A stretch of DNA of 64,000 bases from Polytrichum commune (taxonomy: Eukaryota; Streptophyta; Polytrichopsida; Polytrichales; Polytrichaceae), in the NCBI GenBank assembly GCA_950295325.1, contig OX485805.1:4898501-4962500 (forward strand), in the 5' to 3' direction. The position numbers and the translations under genes are program-made. Shown here piece by piece: positions 60,300 to 64,000 of the stretch; positions within the stretch are counted from its first letter, which is position 1; the number at the start of each line of letters is the position of its first letter. Below the pieces are notes generated by a model. The model made no database searches. It was not told the origin of the DNA and was given only the letters and a program-made list of their open reading frames with translations.

Positions 60300-63189
60300 A
60301 CTCAACACTAGGGTGTTGCACCCATAGTTCCGGGAGTTTTGCAAGTAAGATTCTTCATTTATGTTGGGCCACCCTTGCAAAATGAATAATACTTAGCCTA
60401 AGCAGTGTTCACTCTGCAAGGGTAAACATGCATGTAGGTTTTATCCATTTGAATCTCTAAAAGAATAAAATTGTGTTAGTGTTAAAGTATTCAACTAGCC
60501 AGTCTTACAACCGATGCATGCTTGTTGCCACATTTGTAAATCCACTTTATTCTCCACCGTCTAAGTATATCACATTCCTAGGTCCACTTTATTATTAGGC
60601 CAACGTCATGGCATACTTCGTGAAGAATTTGTGTGAGCTAGTAGGACTCCCCTTATATAGAAAGGCACCAACCCTAGTAGATTGTCAAACGTTATGGTGT
60701 GCTAGGTTTTCTTAACCCTTTGTTACCGAAGGATCTATTCAAACGAACTTGAAATTTTCATACCACCCTTTGCATCAAGGGCATTTCAACCCACTATCAC
60801 CAACATATTTTATAATGAACCACTTGTATAAGGAAACCAACTCCTTTATGAAGATCTTTAGAGAAAAACCTTTTTATTTCAACATAAGCTGAGAAGACCC
60901 AATGGTTGTAAAGTTGAAGTTCTCAAGTTGGGACAACTAGTGAAAATTTTAGTTTTTAAAATTTGGACAATGGGATGGAAGGGGACCCTTTATAAATATA
61001 TATATATATTAAAAAAAAACATAATGTTTTTTTAATATAGTTAGAGCATACATGTTTGAGAGTTTGATTTACCAAATTTGAAGTTCACATACCTATTCCA
61101 GAGGTGTTCAAAGTTCATTGACCAAATGATGAGTATTTCTCACAATGAACTTGAATTGGAATATGTTGGTTCATGGTGTTCCCCGAACTACTAAAGATGG
61201 CTAATCCTTGCAATGGACAACACCCTGGACATGAGAATATGTTTCCTCCAAATCTTACTGACCTTCTACGAGCATCCCAACAACCTTCGGAACATCGTTC
61301 TCCTTCAAATCACAACGAAATCGAACAAGACCTACACCTATCTATTCTTGAAGCATTACAAAAAAAAATCACGTGATGAGGTGGGGAACACAAATGAAGA
61401 CATGAAGTAGCTCCATGGTGGTTTCTCATTCCGAGAGAAGCCCCATGGAAGCCTCTTGCAAGATAGATGGTTAAATCCCGAGCTAGAATGGGGTCCTTTG
61501 CAATGGAGATAGCAAATGTGTGTGTGTGAGACCAAGGGGGAGGGGGAAGGGTTTTCTAAAGATAAGTAACCAAATAAGGCACGCCTTTCAATGCTAGGAT
61601 TGCCAAGTTTAGTAGTAGAACCACAGTCAAAAGCAACGTCTAACCACTTCCAACACAAGCCATGTTGGTCAAATAGCCTTGTGGTTGGCCTTCGTGAGTC
61701 CACGTCTCTTGTCCACATTTATGGCTCCATGCAATTAACCCCTAGAGGAAAGCAAAGATCATTTGCAACCATATTCCTAAACCTTGATGGCCCTTTGTGG
61801 ATTTTCTAAGCTATCCCACGATCAACTTTGTGATTAGGTTGGTGCCTTTGGATAGACTATCCAAATCGGTGCCTTTCGGCTCCGAAACAAAAGTAAAGTA
61901 AAATGGGTGTTGTTGAATTCAAGCACGATGGCGTGTCCTCCAATTCAACCCGACTTTTGGTTGGAGATTGATTGATTTGCATACAACACTTTTCATGTTT
62001 GACAAAAATTTGATGTATGTTTGGAGTTGGTGCTAGAAAATAAATTCTATATCAAATCATTGAGGGTCAAACTCTTCTTGGTGTTGTATGCAAAAAAACA
62101 AAAAACCAACCCCTAACCAAACTTAAATTAAAGAAGAGCTATAGCATTGGATTCTCTTAAGAAATGTAATTTCATATTGAAATGATTTCAAGTTGTGTGT
62201 GTGTAGCAAGGTTGGCGAACAACTACTCAATTAAGCAGTAAAAACCCTATGAGGAGAGAGGACCCCAAATTTATAGACTAAGAATGAAAAAAAAACACAC
62301 ATAATTGTGGGCAACACAAGTTAAGGTGGGTACACCTAATGCGCACAAATACCTATAATGGTTTAAAACTATGTGTACATATCCACTTCAAGAATTCATA
62401 AGATAATTTTATGGCATACATAATGAGTGGGCTTGAGAAAGCTTGACTATTGGTGTTGGCTGGTCATCCACATCATTCCCCTCCATTGGTTCTTCATTCC
62501 AATCAAAACCCAAATGGATTTTTGTACCCCATGTCAAATCCACCAACTTGGCCATGTTGTACTTTGCATCTACAATTTCCTCTCCTAACAATTGCAAATA
62601 TTTTTCAATAAGCATGTTTTCAATTCAAAGATTCAAAGAGGAAATAAAACTTAAAAAGATTCAAAGCATGGTGAGTAGTAGAATAATCAAATTGAGAGAG
62701 AACCCATTCTAAAAAGCTTATTCTAAACTTTGAATGAAGCAATTCTTTAATGATCCAAGGATTGTACCACACTTGTAACATTATGCGGTAAGAAAGAATT
62801 AGTAATTGCTCAACTGCAAGGTTGAAAAACCAAATGAGTCACCCCTACCAACGTGCTTGAGGGAATCAGTAGCATAATTGTCCATAATTAAAAGTACCTT
62901 TCATTTTTGAGATTTGGAATGCACATAGAGGCTAATCATCCAACTCTCAAATACATTTGTTGTCATCCATGTTGTTTGGTTTGCACACCAACGCACAAAA
63001 TTTGTTGGCAACCACCTTCCAGAGCATCTTGGGCCTAGGGATTTATAAATTATCACAACCTTCAACTTGTTAGTGCATGTTGTGTTTATAGCAAGAACAA
63101 GCATGAGACGGTCCTTTTGAATCTTGCGGCCACAAGCTTTTCCTTGAGCTAGTGTCTTGTTTGGTTGGGCTCATTTAAATAATTAAGAA
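60300..63189. other. Gene-free stretch
   Basis: No exon, RNA gene or intact element recognised. The text 'aaagataagtaaccaaataa' near 61,557-61,577 matches the outer end of the TIR family at 10,988-12,925, suggesting another fragment. An A/T-rich run lies near 60,990-61,030. Short open frames around 61,173-61,410 and 61,356-61,718 have no family motif. Confidence 0.4.
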
Positions 63190-63852
63190 CTCCCTCTTTT
63201 ATACAACTACGACACCCAATAATGCGACGTTTAGAATCTCCGTTTTGTCATATTAAAGAGGTAGTTAATGCTAACCTTTCATCTATGTTATGTACATCTA
63301 AAATACATCCATTTTTACTTGGGAACTTCACTTATCATTGGGAACTTAATGAGAATTCGGGTTACTAGTGTAGAATGGGCATAGTTAGGGTTAGAGTGGC
63401 CTCCTGCCTAGCATGTTGCCTTGTACTCATGGTGATATAGTATCACTAGTATCTTGATGCTAAACATCACGCATCATTGTTGTTTAGTTTCTTAGTAGAG
63501 ACCTCTTTATGTTTTGGCGTTAATAAAATGATTAATTTTCAAAAATTCGTAGGGAATTTAAATAAGATGACAGTTGCTAACTTGGGTAGGCAACACCAAA
63601 AATCTTTGGACTCCTTTTTCAAGAATTATTGAAAACATTTGTATTTGTTTGGAGTTATAAGTCATTTCATACCATCTATATTGCTTAAACTCGTTGTACA
63701 TATATTTTTAAGCTCATATTACTTATGTTTTTTGTATTCTCTCAACAATACGACAACTTTATGCCATTTGTCATATTAATGAGAGACGACGTCTCCATAA
63801 CACGATATTTTTTTTTGGTGTGTTTCCCAATCGCGTCATACTAAAGAGGGAG
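63190..63852. mobile_element. TIR element with CTCCCTCTTT ends (663 bp)
   Basis: Left CTCCCTCTTTTATACAACTA and right 'gtcatactaaagagggag' are inverted copies over about 25 bp. The interior repeats motifs such as 'cgtatta/gtcatatta' and 'aaagagg', so the ends also have subterminal copies. Similar ends occur at 30,798 and near 10,270-10,288. No clear target duplication is seen. Stowaway-type elements often begin CTCCCTC, but the expected TA duplication is missing, so the superfamily is not assigned. Confidence 0.5.
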
Positions 63853-64000
63853 AACAGTAATGCCATTGTCTTCATGAGGAGACGACTGTGCCTTTTGATC
63901 TCCACTGGAATATTATTTCACCCCGGAAGGAAGACGACCAAAGTTTCCAACATGCCCACCGTAGACCGAATTTACTTTTTTCTAGAAGGTCATTGAATTG

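Overview
The window looks like nuclear DNA from a land plant with a large, repeat-rich genome. I see one convincing protein-coding gene in 64 kb. It has eight exons with canonical GT-AG introns of 0.4-1.3 kb. The rest is AT-rich sequence made mostly of old, nested transposable elements. There are no operons, no CRISPR array, and no tRNA or rRNA gene. The low gene density, long decayed retroelements and the relatedness of the gene to plant N-methyltransferases fit a gymnosperm or another large-genome vascular plant, but the sequence alone does not fix the taxon.

The gene runs from 13,636 to 20,256 on the plus strand. Joining its eight exons gives an uninterrupted 355-residue protein of the coclaurine N-methyltransferase-like / cyclopropane-fatty-acid-synthase-fold family, with the AdoMet loop and the Glu-Glu-His catalytic set intact. 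A repeat-derived block (13,185-13,390) lies directly upstream, and out-of-frame upstream ATGs precede the start. Intron 1 holds a tandem pair of about 0.39 kb with related antisense reading frames. Intron 5 holds a decayed retroposon copy.

Layout: 0-0.9 kb, tandem array of about 310-bp units. 0.9-11 kb, no recognised gene. 11.0-12.9 kb, a long terminal-inverted-repeat (TIR) element carrying a segment also found at 50.3 kb. 13.2-20.3 kb, the gene and its upstream block. 25.7-27.2 kb, a solo LTR with an internal minisatellite. 27.3-30.0 kb, a putative minus-strand LTR and the end of a retroelement reading frame. 30.0-38.4 kb, three hAT-like elements with 8-bp target duplications, and a 2.5-kb TIR element enclosing a PIF/Harbinger MITE. 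40-47 kb, small MITE and decayed repeats. 48.7-49.8 kb, a hAT MITE nested in a short retroposon, then a CACTA-like element. 54.5-58.6 kb, a PIF/Harbinger cluster: two MITEs, one split by a second solo LTR, and a larger element with a transposase N-terminal remnant and a near-perfect 82-bp palindrome. 58.9-60.3 kb, a retroposon copy with a 23-base A/T tail and a LINE reverse-transcriptase pseudogene that itself carries a short retroposon insertion. 63.2-63.9 kb, a further TIR element.

The best candidate for something undescribed is a retroposon family (four copies here, two of them 5'-short) whose conserved feature is a small hairpin upstream of an ACGGGCTC-type core and a T-rich tail. Two of the copies are bounded by 14-bp and 18-bp target-site duplications.
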